From NCBI GenBank assembly GCA_046703825.1, contig JBJKSO010000094.1, forward strand, positions 1 to 38,634: 38,634 nt of DNA, written 5' to 3'. Under the pieces are notes generated by a model that saw only the letters and a list, made by a program, of their open reading frames with translations, did not search any database and had not been told where the DNA came from. Below, in pieces: positions 8,018-15,607 of this stretch; within the stretch, counting starts at the first letter, position 1; each line of letters opens with the position of its first letter. The translations under genes and the position numbers were made by a program. The stretch is from JBJKSO01 sp046703825 (GTDB lineage Bacteria > Chloroflexota > Dormibacteria > Aeolococcales > Bog-877).

Positions 8018-9387
8018 GCCCTGGCCTCCACCGCCTCCACCCGCTTCACCGCCCCGGCCAGAGCTGCAGCGAGCCGCCCCAGGGCGTCCGGGGGGGTGGT
8101 CTCGGTGACACAGATCAGCAGGCAGCGGTCGAGGGATCCATCGACACGGCCCAGGGGGTAGCCGGCCAGGATGCCGGTTGCGGCCAGCTCCCCAGCCACC
8201 CGCTCGGCGGAGATGGGCAGTTCCAGGACGAACTCCCAGAGGAAGTCTTGGGCCGGGAAGTGGAGGGCGCAGCCTTCTAGCTCGGCAAGCTGCCCGGCCA
8301 GGCTGTGGGCGCGGCGGTACGAGATGTCGGCCACCTCTCGCAGCCCGGCCTCGCCCATCTTGGCCAGGTAGGCGGTGGCCGCCAGCCCCATGAGCGCGTG
8401 GTTGGTGCAGATGTTGGAGGTGGCGCGCTCGCGGCGGATGTGCTGCTCGCGCGTTTGCAGAGTTAGGCAGAAGGCCCTTTCCCCGTTGGCGTCCCTGGTC
8501 ATGCCCACCAGGCGGCCCGGCATCCGCCGCACCAGTTCGGAACGGCAGGCCAGCAGGCCCACCGTAGGCCCTCCCAGCTGAGGCGGGATGCCTAGCTGCT
8601 GACCGTCGCCCGCCGCCAGGTCCGCCCCCGCCTCGCCTGGGGGTTCCACCACCGCCGCCGCCAGCGGGTCGGCAACCGAGAGCAGCAGCGCACCATGGGC
8701 GTGAGCTGCCTCCGCCAGTTCCTTCACCGGCTCCAGCAGCCCCAGGAAATTGGGTTGGGGCACCACCACCACCGCCACCTCCCCTCGGCCGAGCTCGCTG
8801 CGAGCCGAGTCCAAGTCGGTGACCCCATCCGTCGAACCGAGCCGAGCCAACTGCGCCCCGCGTCCGGCGGCGTAGGTCTCCAGGACCGCCATCACCTCGG
8901 GGTGGAGCCACGGCGCCGCCAGAATCCGCGGACGGCCCGTGTGCAGGGTGGCCAGCAAGGCCCCTTCGGCGGCCGCCGTCGCCACGTCGTACATCGATGC
9001 ATTGGCCACGTCGAGCGCGTAGAGCTCCGCGACCATCGACTGGAACTCGAAGATGGTCTGGAGGTAGCCCTGACTGGCCTCCGCCTGGTAGGGCGTGTAC
9101 GACGTGTAGAACTCGGGTCGAGAGATGGTCGCCCTGACCACCGCGGGAATGTAGCGAGAGTAGATGCCGGCGCCGAGGAAGCAATCCCAGCGGCTGAGGG
9201 GTCGGTTCCGATCCGCCAGCCGGCGCATCTCGGCCAGCAGTTCCAGCTCAGAGAGCGGCTTGGGGAGCTGCGCCTCAAACTGCCGTAGCTCGCCGGGTAT
9301 GGCGCGAAAGAGCTGATCGGCGTCGCTGAGCCCGAGCTCGGCGAGCATCTCCTCGCGGTCGCTGTCGCTTTGAGGTAGGTAGGCCAT
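8014..9387 (-). CDS. gcvPA: glycine dehydrogenase (decarboxylating) subunit 1
   Basis: N-terminal half of split glycine decarboxylase, partner of GcvPB in the P-protein heterotetramer. The family N-terminus is MAYLPQSDSDREEMLAEL, then FLGAGIYSRYIPA, YTSYTPYQAEASQGYLQTIF and the conserved NASMYDVATAAAEG. Later blocks are QPNFLGLLEP, GLLACRSELVRRMPGRLVG and the TLQTREQHIRRERATSNICTN region that shapes the cofactor site. ATG 9387 reproduces the usual start and gives 457 aa; the frame is open to GTG 9459, which would overlap gcvH and add unlike residues. There is a 43-nt gap after gcvH and a GTGA overlap with gcvPB. Confidence 0.96.
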   Translation of the reverse strand: MAYLPQSDSDREEMLAELGLSDADQLFRAIPGELRQFEAQLPKPLSELELLAEMRRLADRNRPLSRWDCFLGAGIYSRYIPAVVRATISRPEFYTSYTPYQAEASQGYLQTIFEFQSMVAELYALDVANASMYDVATAAAEGALLATLHTGRPRILAAPWLHPEVMAVLETYAAGRGAQLARLGSTDGVTDLDSARSELGRGEVAVVVVPQPNFLGLLEPVKELAEAAHAHGALLLSVADPLAAAVVEPPGEAGADLAAGDGQQLGIPPQLGGPTVGLLACRSELVRRMPGRLVGMTRDANGERAFCLTLQTREQHIRRERATSNICTNHALMGLAATAYLAKMGEAGLREVADISYRRAHSLAGQLAELEGCALHFPAQDFLWEFVLELPISAERVAGELAATGILAGYPLGRVDGSLDRCLLICVTETTPPDALGRLAAALAGAVKRVEAVEARA

Positions 9388-9430
9388 AGCTATGAGGCGG
9401 CGGGCAGCGGGCGCGGTGGTGCCGTGATCC

Positions 9431-9820
9431 TCAGTGCTGCTGGCTGGCCGCGTACTCATCGTACGCGGCGGCGTCCATCAGCTCCGGGGGCGGCTCTGCC
9501 AGCAGCCGGAGCCTGACCAGCCATCCGCTACCGTAGGGATCCTGGTTGACAAGTTCCGGAGACCCGTTCACGGCCTCGTTGACCTCCATGACCTCGCCAC
9601 CGGCGGGGCAGTAGATGTCGCTCGCAGCCTTGACGGACTCAACCGCACCGAGGCGCGAGCCGGCGGTGAGCTTGGTTCCCGCAGCGGGAAGCTCCAGAAA
9701 TATGACGTCGCCGAGCTGGGCCTGCGCAAAATCGCTGATCCCCACAACTGCCTCCCCGGAGTCCTCCGGTCGCAGCCACTCGTGCGTCTTGGTGAAGCGA
9801 TAGGAGTTCAGGTCGGCCAC
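9431..9820 (-). CDS. gcvH: glycine cleavage system H protein
   Basis: Small lipoyl carrier that shuttles the aminomethyl and reduced lipoyl groups between P, T and L proteins. The 129 aa sequence shows THEWLRPE near the start, VVGISDFAQAQLGDVIFLELP, and the lipoylation motif GAVESVKAASDIY with Lys64, then VNEAVNGSPELVNQDPYGSGW. All are canonical. It follows gcvT by 23 nt. No lipoate ligase, lipoyl synthase or L-protein gene is in the window, so those functions must be encoded elsewhere. Confidence 0.97.
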   Translation of the reverse strand: MADLNSYRFTKTHEWLRPEDSGEAVVGISDFAQAQLGDVIFLELPAAGTKLTAGSRLGAVESVKAASDIYCPAGGEVMEVNEAVNGSPELVNQDPYGSGWLVRLRLLAEPPPELMDAAAYDEYAASQQH

Positions 9821-9843
9821 TCTCTCCTCTCCTCGGCTTTTGC

Positions 9844-10941
9844 TCAGGCCTCGGGCCTACGGTAGAAAGGTAGCGGGACCACCTCGGCTTGCGCCCACTG
9901 CTCCGGCTCTTGGCGCAACCGGACCCTCGCCGCGCCGCCGACCTCGAGCGCCGTTGCGGCCGCATAGCCCATGGCGATACCCGTCCCCAGACAGAAGCTG
10001 AATCCGCCGCTGGTCACGGTGCCCACCTGATCCTGGCCGGCAAAGATGGGATGACCGTGCCGCGCTATCTCCCGCTGACCCAGCTTGAGTCCGACGAAGC
10101 GCCGCGTGGGATTTTCGGAGATCCGGACCAGCGCGTCGCGGCCGGTGAAGGACGGCTTCTTCAACCTGACCACCCAACCCAGCCCGGCGCACAGCGGGTC
10201 GGTGTCCTCGTCCATGTCCTGGCCGTAGAGGCGGAAGCCTGCCTCCAGACGCAGGGTGTCGCGGGCACCCAGCCCGGCTGGCCTGAGGCCGAGGGTCGAG
10301 CCCGCCTCCGAGATCGCCTGCCACAGACGCTCGGCCCGGTCGGCGTCGCAGTACAGCTCGAAGCCGTCCTCACCGGTGTAGCCGGTCCGGGAAACGGTGG
10401 CGGGTACCCCGGCGACCTCACCCCGGCGATGGTGGTAGTAGCGGATCTCGGCCAGATCCAGGCGTCCGCAGAGGGGCTGGAGCAGCTGGAGGGCACGTGG
10501 TCCCTGGATCGCCAGCAGCGCCGTCTCCGCTGAGACGTCGACGATGCTCACCCCCGGAGGTCGCCGCCCCTCCATCCAGGCGAGATCGGCGTCGTGGCGC
10601 GCGGCATTGACGACGCACATGTAATCGCCATCGCGGCGGTAGACCAGCAGGTCGTCGATGATGCCCCCGTCCTCGCGGCACATCACCGTGTAGAGCGCCC
10701 TGCCCGGCTCGAGCTTGGAGACGTCGTTGGTGACCAGCTCCTGCAGGAAGTCTCCGGCCGCCTGCCCTCGGACCAGGAACTCGCCCATGTGCGACACGTC
10801 GAAGATCCCAGCCTTCTCCCGCACCGCCATGTGCTCCTCGCGGATGCTGCTGTACTGCAGGGGCATCAGGTAGCCGGCGAACGGCACCATTCGCGCCCCT
10901 AGCTGGCGGTGGAGCCCGCCGAGCGGCACCTCAATCGTCAT
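9844..10941 (-). CDS. gcvT: aminomethyltransferase (glycine cleavage T protein)
   Basis: Transfers the methylene group from aminomethyl-lipoyl GcvH to tetrahydrofolate, releasing ammonia. The 365 aa protein begins MTIEVPLGGLHRQLGARMVPFAGY, then has GIFDVSHMGEFLVRG, LLAIQGPRALQLL, the folate-domain block SRTGYTGEDGFELYC and GLGARDTLRLEAGFRLYGQDMDE. The C-terminal barrel contains GTVTSGGFSFCLGTGIAMGY. ATG 10941 lies inside the end of the sigma-like gene, an 11-nt overlap (ATGACGATTGA), with GGTGA eight bases upstream. Translational coupling to the sigma-like gene is therefore likely. Confidence 0.96.
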   Translation of the reverse strand: MTIEVPLGGLHRQLGARMVPFAGYLMPLQYSSIREEHMAVREKAGIFDVSHMGEFLVRGQAAGDFLQELVTNDVSKLEPGRALYTVMCREDGGIIDDLLVYRRDGDYMCVVNAARHDADLAWMEGRRPPGVSIVDVSAETALLAIQGPRALQLLQPLCGRLDLAEIRYYHHRRGEVAGVPATVSRTGYTGEDGFELYCDADRAERLWQAISEAGSTLGLRPAGLGARDTLRLEAGFRLYGQDMDEDTDPLCAGLGWVVRLKKPSFTGRDALVRISENPTRRFVGLKLGQREIARHGHPIFAGQDQVGTVTSGGFSFCLGTGIAMGYAAATALEVGGAARVRLRQEPEQWAQAEVVPLPFYRRPEA

Positions 10942-11485
10942 CCGCGATCTCACCAAGGATGTCGACCAGCTCCAGGTCGTGGCGCGAACGCGCATCGGCC
11001 ACGGCTCGTCTCAGCTGGTGCACGCGCTCGGGATCCCAGCTGAGGTGGGCGGCGAGCTCCACGTCGGACGGCTCCACTCCGGCCTGGGCGCGTAGCTCCG
11101 CCTCGGCCAGGAACACCGCTTCAGCGTCCTCCGCCCAGCGCTGGTCCTCGCGCCGGGCCTCTCGGTCACCGGCGATGAAGGCGTCGATGGACGTCTCCGC
11201 AGCCTGGCGGGCGCTGGCGATGAAGGCCTCACCCGCCAGCGGCTGGCGCGGGTCGAGCCCATGGACAACCTTGAGCACGCCAGCCGTACCCTCCTGGAAG
11301 AGGTCCTCCTGAGAGAGCTCGGGGGCGCGCCGCGCCGCCGCCAACTCCGAGACCACCCAGAGAGTTCCTTCGATCAGGCGCTCACGCGCCTCGGGCAGGT
11401 CCAGGTTCAGGAGCACCCGATCCAGCTCGGGCGGGAGCAATCGGGGGAAGCGGCCGGGAAGGCCATCTGGGTCGTCCTGGCCCAC
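10931..11485 (-). CDS. sigma-70-like protein lacking region 4
   Basis: A 184 aa acidic protein that resembles the middle of a group 1-3 sigma factor. Residues 34-79 match regions 2.1-2.2 (ARERLIEGTLWVVSELA, then LSQEDLFQEGTAGVLKVVHGLDP, compare DLIQEGNxGLxxAVxxFD). Residues 124-162 match region 3 (LRAQAGVEPSDVELAAHLSW followed by DPERVHQLRRAV). Where regions 2.3-2.4 should carry the aromatic melting residues (FSTYAxWWIRQAI) it reads EAFIASARQAAETSIDAFIAG, with one aromatic residue and no Trp. Region 4 is absent: the protein ends LVDILGEIADDD. It could be a core-polymerase-binding regulator, a degenerate sigma or a decoy; promoter melting seems unlikely. GTG 11485 is one base after the stop of the 18-codon ORF, and its 3' end overlaps gcvT by 11 nt. 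Confidence 0.72.
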   Translation of the reverse strand: MGQDDPDGLPGRFPRLLPPELDRVLLNLDLPEARERLIEGTLWVVSELAAARRAPELSQEDLFQEGTAGVLKVVHGLDPRQPLAGEAFIASARQAAETSIDAFIAGDREARREDQRWAEDAEAVFLAEAELRAQAGVEPSDVELAAHLSWDPERVHQLRRAVADARSRHDLELVDILGEIADDD

Positions 11486-11486
11486 C

Positions 11487-11543
11487 TCAGGCCGCCTCGG
11501 CGGCCCGGGCGAGCACGCGCGCGCAGCACGTGATCATCCCCAC
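11487..11543 (-). CDS. 18-codon leaderless ORF ahead of the gcv operon
   Basis: The ORF would encode MGMITCCARVLARAAEAA. It starts at GTG 11543, just six bases after a perfect TATACT on the minus strand, so it could be the very 5' end of the operon mRNA. Its TGA (11489-11487) is separated by one base from the GTG of the sigma-like gene. A Cys-Cys pair sits at codons 6-7. It may act as a translational leader or attenuator, or simply couple translation; it may also be chance in a 57-nt span. Confidence 0.45.
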   Translation of the reverse strand: MGMITCCARVLARAAEAA

Positions 11544-11549
11544 CGGCCG

Positions 11550-11555
11550 AGTATA
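11550..11555 (-). promoter_or_regulatory. -10 box for the sigma-like/gcv operon
   Basis: On the minus strand TATACT is followed by six bases and then GTG 11543. No convincing -35 element lies 16-18 bases upstream. It faces the zwf -10 box across about 38 bp, forming a compact divergent promoter pair. Confidence 0.55.
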
Positions 11556-11593
11556 GCCAGGACTTCGCGCTCTTCCCGCGCCACCGGTGACCG

Positions 11594-11599
11594 TAGACT
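11594..11599 (+). promoter_or_regulatory. -10 box for leaderless zwf
   Basis: TAGACT (TAnnnT) is followed by seven bases and then the zwf GTG at 11607. There is no Shine-Dalgarno in the gap, so transcription probably begins at or next to the start codon. Confidence 0.55.
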
Positions 11600-11606
11600 C
11601 GTTGCG

Positions 11607-13070
11607 GTGCCAGCCCTCCCGCTCCGCGTGCCCTCTGACCAGGACCTCTTGGTGTTCGGTGCCACGGGCGACCTGGCCAAGCGCAAGCTGATGCCGGCGC
11701 TCTATGAGCTGTCCCGCCAGGGACTGCTGCCGAGAAAGTGCACGATCCTGGGGACAGCTACCAGAGAACTCACCGAAGATGGCTTTCGAGAGTTCGCCCG
11801 AGACTCGGTACAGGAGTTCTCCCGGACAGGGTTCGAGCCGGAAGCCTTTCACCGCTTCGCGTCGCGCCTGCACTACATCACCACCAGCGCCGACGCCGGT
11901 GCAACCGGTGCCCGCCTCGCCAAGGCGGCGCACCTCCCGCGCCGACTCGTGTACCTCGCCGTGCCACCGTCGTCCTTCACCGGGATCCTGGACGAGCTAC
12001 GCGGAGCTGGTCTGGCCAAGGGATCCTCCATCATCATCGAGAAGCCGTTCGGGCACGACCTGGCGACCGCGGTTCGTCTCAACCACGCGCTGCACCGGGT
12101 GGTACCCGAGGACCGCATCTACCGCATCGATCACTACCTGGGGAAGGAGACGGTCCAGAACCTGCTCGTCTTCCGCTTCGGCAACACCATCTTCGAGCGC
12201 ATCTGGAACCGCGACGTGGTCGATCACGTGCAGCTGACGGTGGCCGAGGACATCGGCGTGGAGAACCGCGGGCGGCTCTACGAGGAGACCGGGGCGCTCC
12301 GCGACATCGTGCAGAACCACATGTTCCAGCTGCTCGCGCTCACCTGCATGTCACCTCCCAGTTCCTTCGATCCCGAGGCGCTTCGGGACGAGAAGGTCAA
12401 AGTCTTCCACTCCATCCGCCCGGTCCAGCCCGAGGACGTGGTGAGGGGCCAGTACACACGCGGTTCTGTGAACGGGCGGCTGATGCCGGGGTACCGCGAG
12501 CTGGATGGTGTATCGCCCGACTCGACCACTGAGACCTACATCGCCCTCCGGCTGGCGGTGGATTCCTGGGACTGGGCGGGCGTCCCCTTCTATCTGCGCT
12601 GTGGCAAGGCCCTCTGCACCAGGCGGACCGAGGTGATGCTCTTCTGCCGGGATGTCCCGCTCCACCTGTTCGAGGGGACGGACATCGCCGGGCTCGCCCC
12701 CAACCGGGTGACGATCCGGATCCAGCCCGACGAGGGCATCTCCCTGAGCTTTGTGGCCAAGCAGCCCGGCCCCACAGTGGTGGAGCAGCCGGTGAGGATG
12801 GACTTCTCGTACGGCCGATCCTTCAAGACCGAGCCGGCAGAGGCCTACGAGCGGCTCCTCCATGACGCCTTCCTGGGTGACCACACCCTGTTCATCCGCC
12901 AGGACGAGACGGAGGCTGCCTGGTCGGTGCTGCAGCCGGTGCTGGATCAGACCCCGCCGATCACCTTCTACCCAGCGGGCAGCGAGGGCCCGCCGGCGGC
13001 ACAGCAGTTACTGGTCTCGGGCAATTGGCACCGGCTCTCGCACCACATGGAGCCACCGCACGCGGGTTAA
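11607..13070 (+). CDS. zwf: glucose-6-phosphate 1-dehydrogenase
   Basis: First enzyme of the oxidative pentose-phosphate pathway, making 6-phosphogluconolactone and NADPH. The dinucleotide site is VFGATGDLAKRKL (near 17-28), the phosphate/active-site signature is RIDHYLGKE (173-181), and EKPFGHDL, QLTVAEDIGVENRG, RDIVQNHMFQLL and PFYLRCGKAL follow in the normal order. Length 487 aa is typical. The start is GTG 11607, apparently leaderless behind TAGACT. The stop TAA shares the palindrome TTAA with the stop of the convergent downstream gene. It stands alone, with no gnd or pgl neighbour. Confidence 0.96.
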   Translation: MPALPLRVPSDQDLLVFGATGDLAKRKLMPALYELSRQGLLPRKCTILGTATRELTEDGFREFARDSVQEFSRTGFEPEAFHRFASRLHYITTSADAGATGARLAKAAHLPRRLVYLAVPPSSFTGILDELRGAGLAKGSSIIIEKPFGHDLATAVRLNHALHRVVPEDRIYRIDHYLGKETVQNLLVFRFGNTIFERIWNRDVVDHVQLTVAEDIGVENRGRLYEETGALRDIVQNHMFQLLALTCMSPPSSFDPEALRDEKVKVFHSIRPVQPEDVVRGQYTRGSVNGRLMPGYRELDGVSPDSTTETYIALRLAVDSWDWAGVPFYLRCGKALCTRRTEVMLFCRDVPLHLFEGTDIAGLAPNRVTIRIQPDEGISLSFVAKQPGPTVVEQPVRMDFSYGRSFKTEPAEAYERLLHDAFLGDHTLFIRQDETEAAWSVLQPVLDQTPPITFYPAGSEGPPAAQQLLVSGNWHRLSHHMEPPHAG

Positions 13071-13666
13071 GCGACACTCCTCTGCGGTGAGTCGTCCGCG
13101 ACCAGCTGGTCCGCCTCCAACCAACCCTCCTCGAACTGCTCACCCTCGCCAGCGCGGACGTGCACCCACCTTCCGCGCTGCTCGAGGGCGAACAGGGGGG
13201 TGGCTGGGCGGACCGCCCGGCCGCGGTCTGCGTTGAGGTCTGGCTGCCGGTAGATCCGATAGCCGGTGCCGGCCCAGCTCTGCACCACGGTGCAAGGCCC
13301 CGGCGGTATGAGACGGTAGCGATACACGCTCGCCTGGTCGCCCTCACCCCGAGTGAGGACGCGGATCAGGTTGAGCGCGCGCAGCGTGGCACTGCGCTGT
13401 CCCTGGGACCGCACCGTCAGCAGCGTGCCGGCAGCCGTGGGTTGGCACTCGATGCGCACCTTGGTCTTCGGGTAGCGCACCTTGCGCCAGTTTCCGAAGA
13501 AGCCGTTGGCGAGATCCTGGACCACCTCGGCGGTCTTGGCGTCAATCGGCCGGAAGGAGAACGGCGGCAAGCCCAGCAGCTGCTCCGCGACGGCGAAGAT
13601 CTCGCGGGGCGGCGCGAAGACGGTGGCTACCCAGGTGTGGCTTTGCGGTCGGCCCAGGTAGAGCAT
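13067..13666 (-). CDS. unknown protein with C-terminal SH3-like domain
   Basis: I do not recognise the full protein (199 aa, no signal peptide or membrane segment). The N-terminal 120 or so residues alternate strands and helices, with WVATVFAPPREIFAVAEQLLGLPPFSF followed by TAEVVQDLANGFFGNW and KVRIECQPTAAGTLLTVRS, compatible with an SRPBCC-like or similar alpha/beta fold. The last third (GYRIYRQPDLNADRGRAV, then TPLFALEQRGRWVHVRAG and EEGWLEADQLV) looks like a bacterial SH3 domain. SH3 domains of this kind are usually extracytoplasmic, so the lack of an export signal is odd. ATG 13666 is a good start. Its stop overlaps that of convergent zwf by 4 nt. Confidence 0.7.
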   Translation of the reverse strand: MLYLGRPQSHTWVATVFAPPREIFAVAEQLLGLPPFSFRPIDAKTAEVVQDLANGFFGNWRKVRYPKTKVRIECQPTAAGTLLTVRSQGQRSATLRALNLIRVLTRGEGDQASVYRYRLIPPGPCTVVQSWAGTGYRIYRQPDLNADRGRAVRPATPLFALEQRGRWVHVRAGEGEQFEEGWLEADQLVADDSPQRSVA

Positions 13667-13699
13667 GCCTGAATTCTATGGGCCTCCCTAGGGGGCTCC

Positions 13700-14788
13700 C
13701 TAGCGAAGCAGCGGCCGCCGCCGCAGCGCCAGGCGCTCCAGGGCGTGGACGGGGCGGTCCAGTGGGCCCAGCACCGGTGCCAGGCGCAGTCCCGGGTAGC
13801 TGGCCAGCCCGCCACCCCAGCGGGTCTTGAAGACGGCGTAGCCGTGCTCGGGGTTGGCCGGATCGAATCTGCGCGGCACCCCCCACATGTCGTACAGGGT
13901 GCAACCACCTTCCATACCCCAGCGGATCATCTCCCAGTGCATGGCGTAGCTGGCCCGGGCCTCGGGGGCGGTGCCACTGGTACCCCCGTAGAGGTATATG
14001 AGGCGCTCTCCGAAGCGCACAGCTACCGCGGCCGCCAACTCCTCGCTTTCCCGGCCACTGAGGAACACGCACGCGTCGAGGGCTCGGACCGCCGCCTCGA
14101 AGTACTCCACGGGACGGGAAGCGAATCCCTGGCGGCGCACGGTCGCCTGGTGCAGCCGGTAGAACGGCTCGACTAAAGCCGGCGCACTCCGGGTCCAGAC
14201 GCCTCGGCGCTGGGCCAGGCGCACATTGCGGCGAGTGCCTGCCGGGAGACGGCTCCAGGCCTCGTCCTCGCCGCCACCGATGTCCACAAGCCAGCTCTGC
14301 CGGTGCTGTATGTCGAAGGCGGCGGGAAGAAGGCGCAGGTGCGCCAGCAGCCGAGCAGTTGCGGCGTCCGACACGGGCCACTGGGGATCGCACTTCAGCT
14401 GGATCACCCGGCGCCGGCGCAGGCGTGAGGCTGCACAGGAAAGCAGAGCTTGTGCTGGCTCCGCATCGGTCAGGTCGCTGAGGACGGGTCCCTGGGGCGC
14501 GTAGGCCCAACCCAGCGGCCCCGCCAGTGCCCTAGACAGCACCTGCATCGCTGCGAGCCAAGGTCCTTGGCCGCGCTGCACGAACATACGTTCGACGACC
14601 CAGCCCTGCCGCTCGCGGAAGTTGCCCCATCCCCACGACTGCAGCAGGTTGCCCGTTGGCTGGCCGCTGGTGAACGCTTCCCACTGCTTCCGATCGGCCT
14701 GCGAGGCCACGCTCACCCGCAACGGCGGCCGATCGCTTTCCCCCCTGCGTGGCACCGCCAGATTATCCCGGGGCGGCCGTCGCGCCAT
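13700..14788 (-). CDS. FemAB-like aminoacyl/GNAT-fold transferase
   Basis: Member of the FemABX/GNAT-like family, which adds amino acids from aminoacyl-tRNA to lipid II or, in related groups, modifies other envelope polymers. The 362 aa sequence has the family N-terminal WEAFTSGQPTGNLLQSWGWGNF, then GWAYAPQGPVL, TRRNVRLAQRRGV, FYRLHQATVRRQGFASRP, the Gly-rich LIYLYGGTSG and the closing YDMWGVPRRFDPANPEHGYA and VFKTRWGGG motifs. Together these are diagnostic of the fold. ATG 14788 is nine bases from the divergent NfeD promoter region. It is likely cytosolic or membrane-peripheral. The acceptor is unknown. Confidence 0.85.
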   Translation of the reverse strand: MARRPPRDNLAVPRRGESDRPPLRVSVASQADRKQWEAFTSGQPTGNLLQSWGWGNFRERQGWVVERMFVQRGQGPWLAAMQVLSRALAGPLGWAYAPQGPVLSDLTDAEPAQALLSCAASRLRRRRVIQLKCDPQWPVSDAATARLLAHLRLLPAAFDIQHRQSWLVDIGGGEDEAWSRLPAGTRRNVRLAQRRGVWTRSAPALVEPFYRLHQATVRRQGFASRPVEYFEAAVRALDACVFLSGRESEELAAAVAVRFGERLIYLYGGTSGTAPEARASYAMHWEMIRWGMEGGCTLYDMWGVPRRFDPANPEHGYAVFKTRWGGGLASYPGLRLAPVLGPLDRPVHALERLALRRRPLLR

Positions 14789-14795
14789 CCGGGCG

Positions 14796-14801
14796 TATGA
14801 T
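14796..14801 (+). promoter_or_regulatory. -10 box for the NfeD-stomatin operon
   Basis: TATGAT lies 10 bases before ATG 14812. It overlaps another in-frame ATG at 14797, which would be excluded from an mRNA starting near 14808. The same few bases include the palindrome TGATCA in the gap from the divergent FemAB-like gene. Confidence 0.4.
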
Positions 14802-14811
14802 CAGAACTGCG

Positions 14812-15606
14812 ATGCGCTCCCGTTGCGCGATCGGCGCGGCGGTTTCGACCGCTTTCCTGGCCGCCGCCGGGACGGCTATCAGTGCGTCCGCAGCCACGTC
14901 GAGCGGGGGAGCGGCGGTTTCGAACGGGCTCCCGGTGGGGCTCGGCTGGCTGGCGAGTCCGCCGATCGCCTTCGCCCTGCTGATGGTGGCTCTACTGGGA
15001 GTCGGCCTCGAGGCTGTCCATCCCGGCGCCGTGATCCCGGGAACGATTGGGGTCATTGCCGGTGCCCTGGCGACCGCCGGCCTGCTGAACATGTCGCTCG
15101 ATCTGCTGGGGCTCCTGCTGCTGGCCGCCGCGGGAATCCTGTTCGCAGCCGACCTCGCCGGGCACAGCCACGGCGTGCTCAGCGTGGCAGCGATCGGAGC
15201 GGCGATCGCCGGAGGCCTGCTGCTGTTCAGCAAACCCGGTGTCGAAACGTCGGCCGACGTAGGGGCGATGGCGGCGGTAGCGGTTGCGACCGGTTCCGTA
15301 TGGCTGTTCCTCAGTCGCCGGGCCCTGGCAGCCCGCCGGCTGCCGGTTGCCACGTCGACCCACGAGCTGCTGGGCGCGGTCGGCGTGGTACAGAAAGAGG
15401 CGAGCGCTGGTCAGGACGCGATCGCCCTGGTGGAGGGGGAGCTGTGGAGGGTGGAGCCCCACCACGCGGGAACGCTGGAGAAGGGACAGGAAGTCGAAGT
15501 GCTGGCCCGTGACGGTCTGACGCTGATCGTCGAGCCCCGCACTGTGCTCGCCGCGCCGCTCGCGGGCGGGTCGAGCTCCGATCAGAACGATCCTCAAGGA
15601 GGGTGA
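14812..15606 (+). CDS. NfeD-family membrane protein (short form)
   Basis: Membrane partner of stomatin-type SPFH proteins. A signal peptide (RSR, hydrophobic run, SASA) is followed by about four or five membrane segments: FALLMVALLGVGLEAV, GTIGVIAGALATAGLL, LLGLLLLAAAGILFAADLA, VLSVAAIGAAIAGGLLLF and AAVAVATGSVWLFL. The C-terminal 80 residues form an NfeD OB-fold (LLGAVGVVQKEASAG, then GELWRVEPHHAGTLEKGQEV). The ClpP-like protease domain of long NfeD is absent. ATG 14812 gives 264 aa; ATG 14797 is an alternative. It ends one base before the stomatin start, so the two are co-translated. Confidence 0.86.
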   Translation: MRSRCAIGAAVSTAFLAAAGTAISASAATSSGGAAVSNGLPVGLGWLASPPIAFALLMVALLGVGLEAVHPGAVIPGTIGVIAGALATAGLLNMSLDLLGLLLLAAAGILFAADLAGHSHGVLSVAAIGAAIAGGLLLFSKPGVETSADVGAMAAVAVATGSVWLFLSRRALAARRLPVATSTHELLGAVGVVQKEASAGQDAIALVEGELWRVEPHHAGTLEKGQEVEVLARDGLTLIVEPRTVLAAPLAGGSSSDQNDPQGG

Positions 15607-15607
15607 C

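Noticed and set aside
8014..9184. Upstream extension of the gcvPB frame to 885 codons
   Set aside because: The extra part is a shadow of gcvPA; gcvPB starts at GTG 8017, overlapping the gcvPA stop.
10931..11606. Glycine riboswitch ahead of the gcv operon
   Set aside because: Only about 60 bases separate the -10 box from the sigma-like start, and genes overlap after that; there is no room for a tandem riboswitch and no motif was seen.
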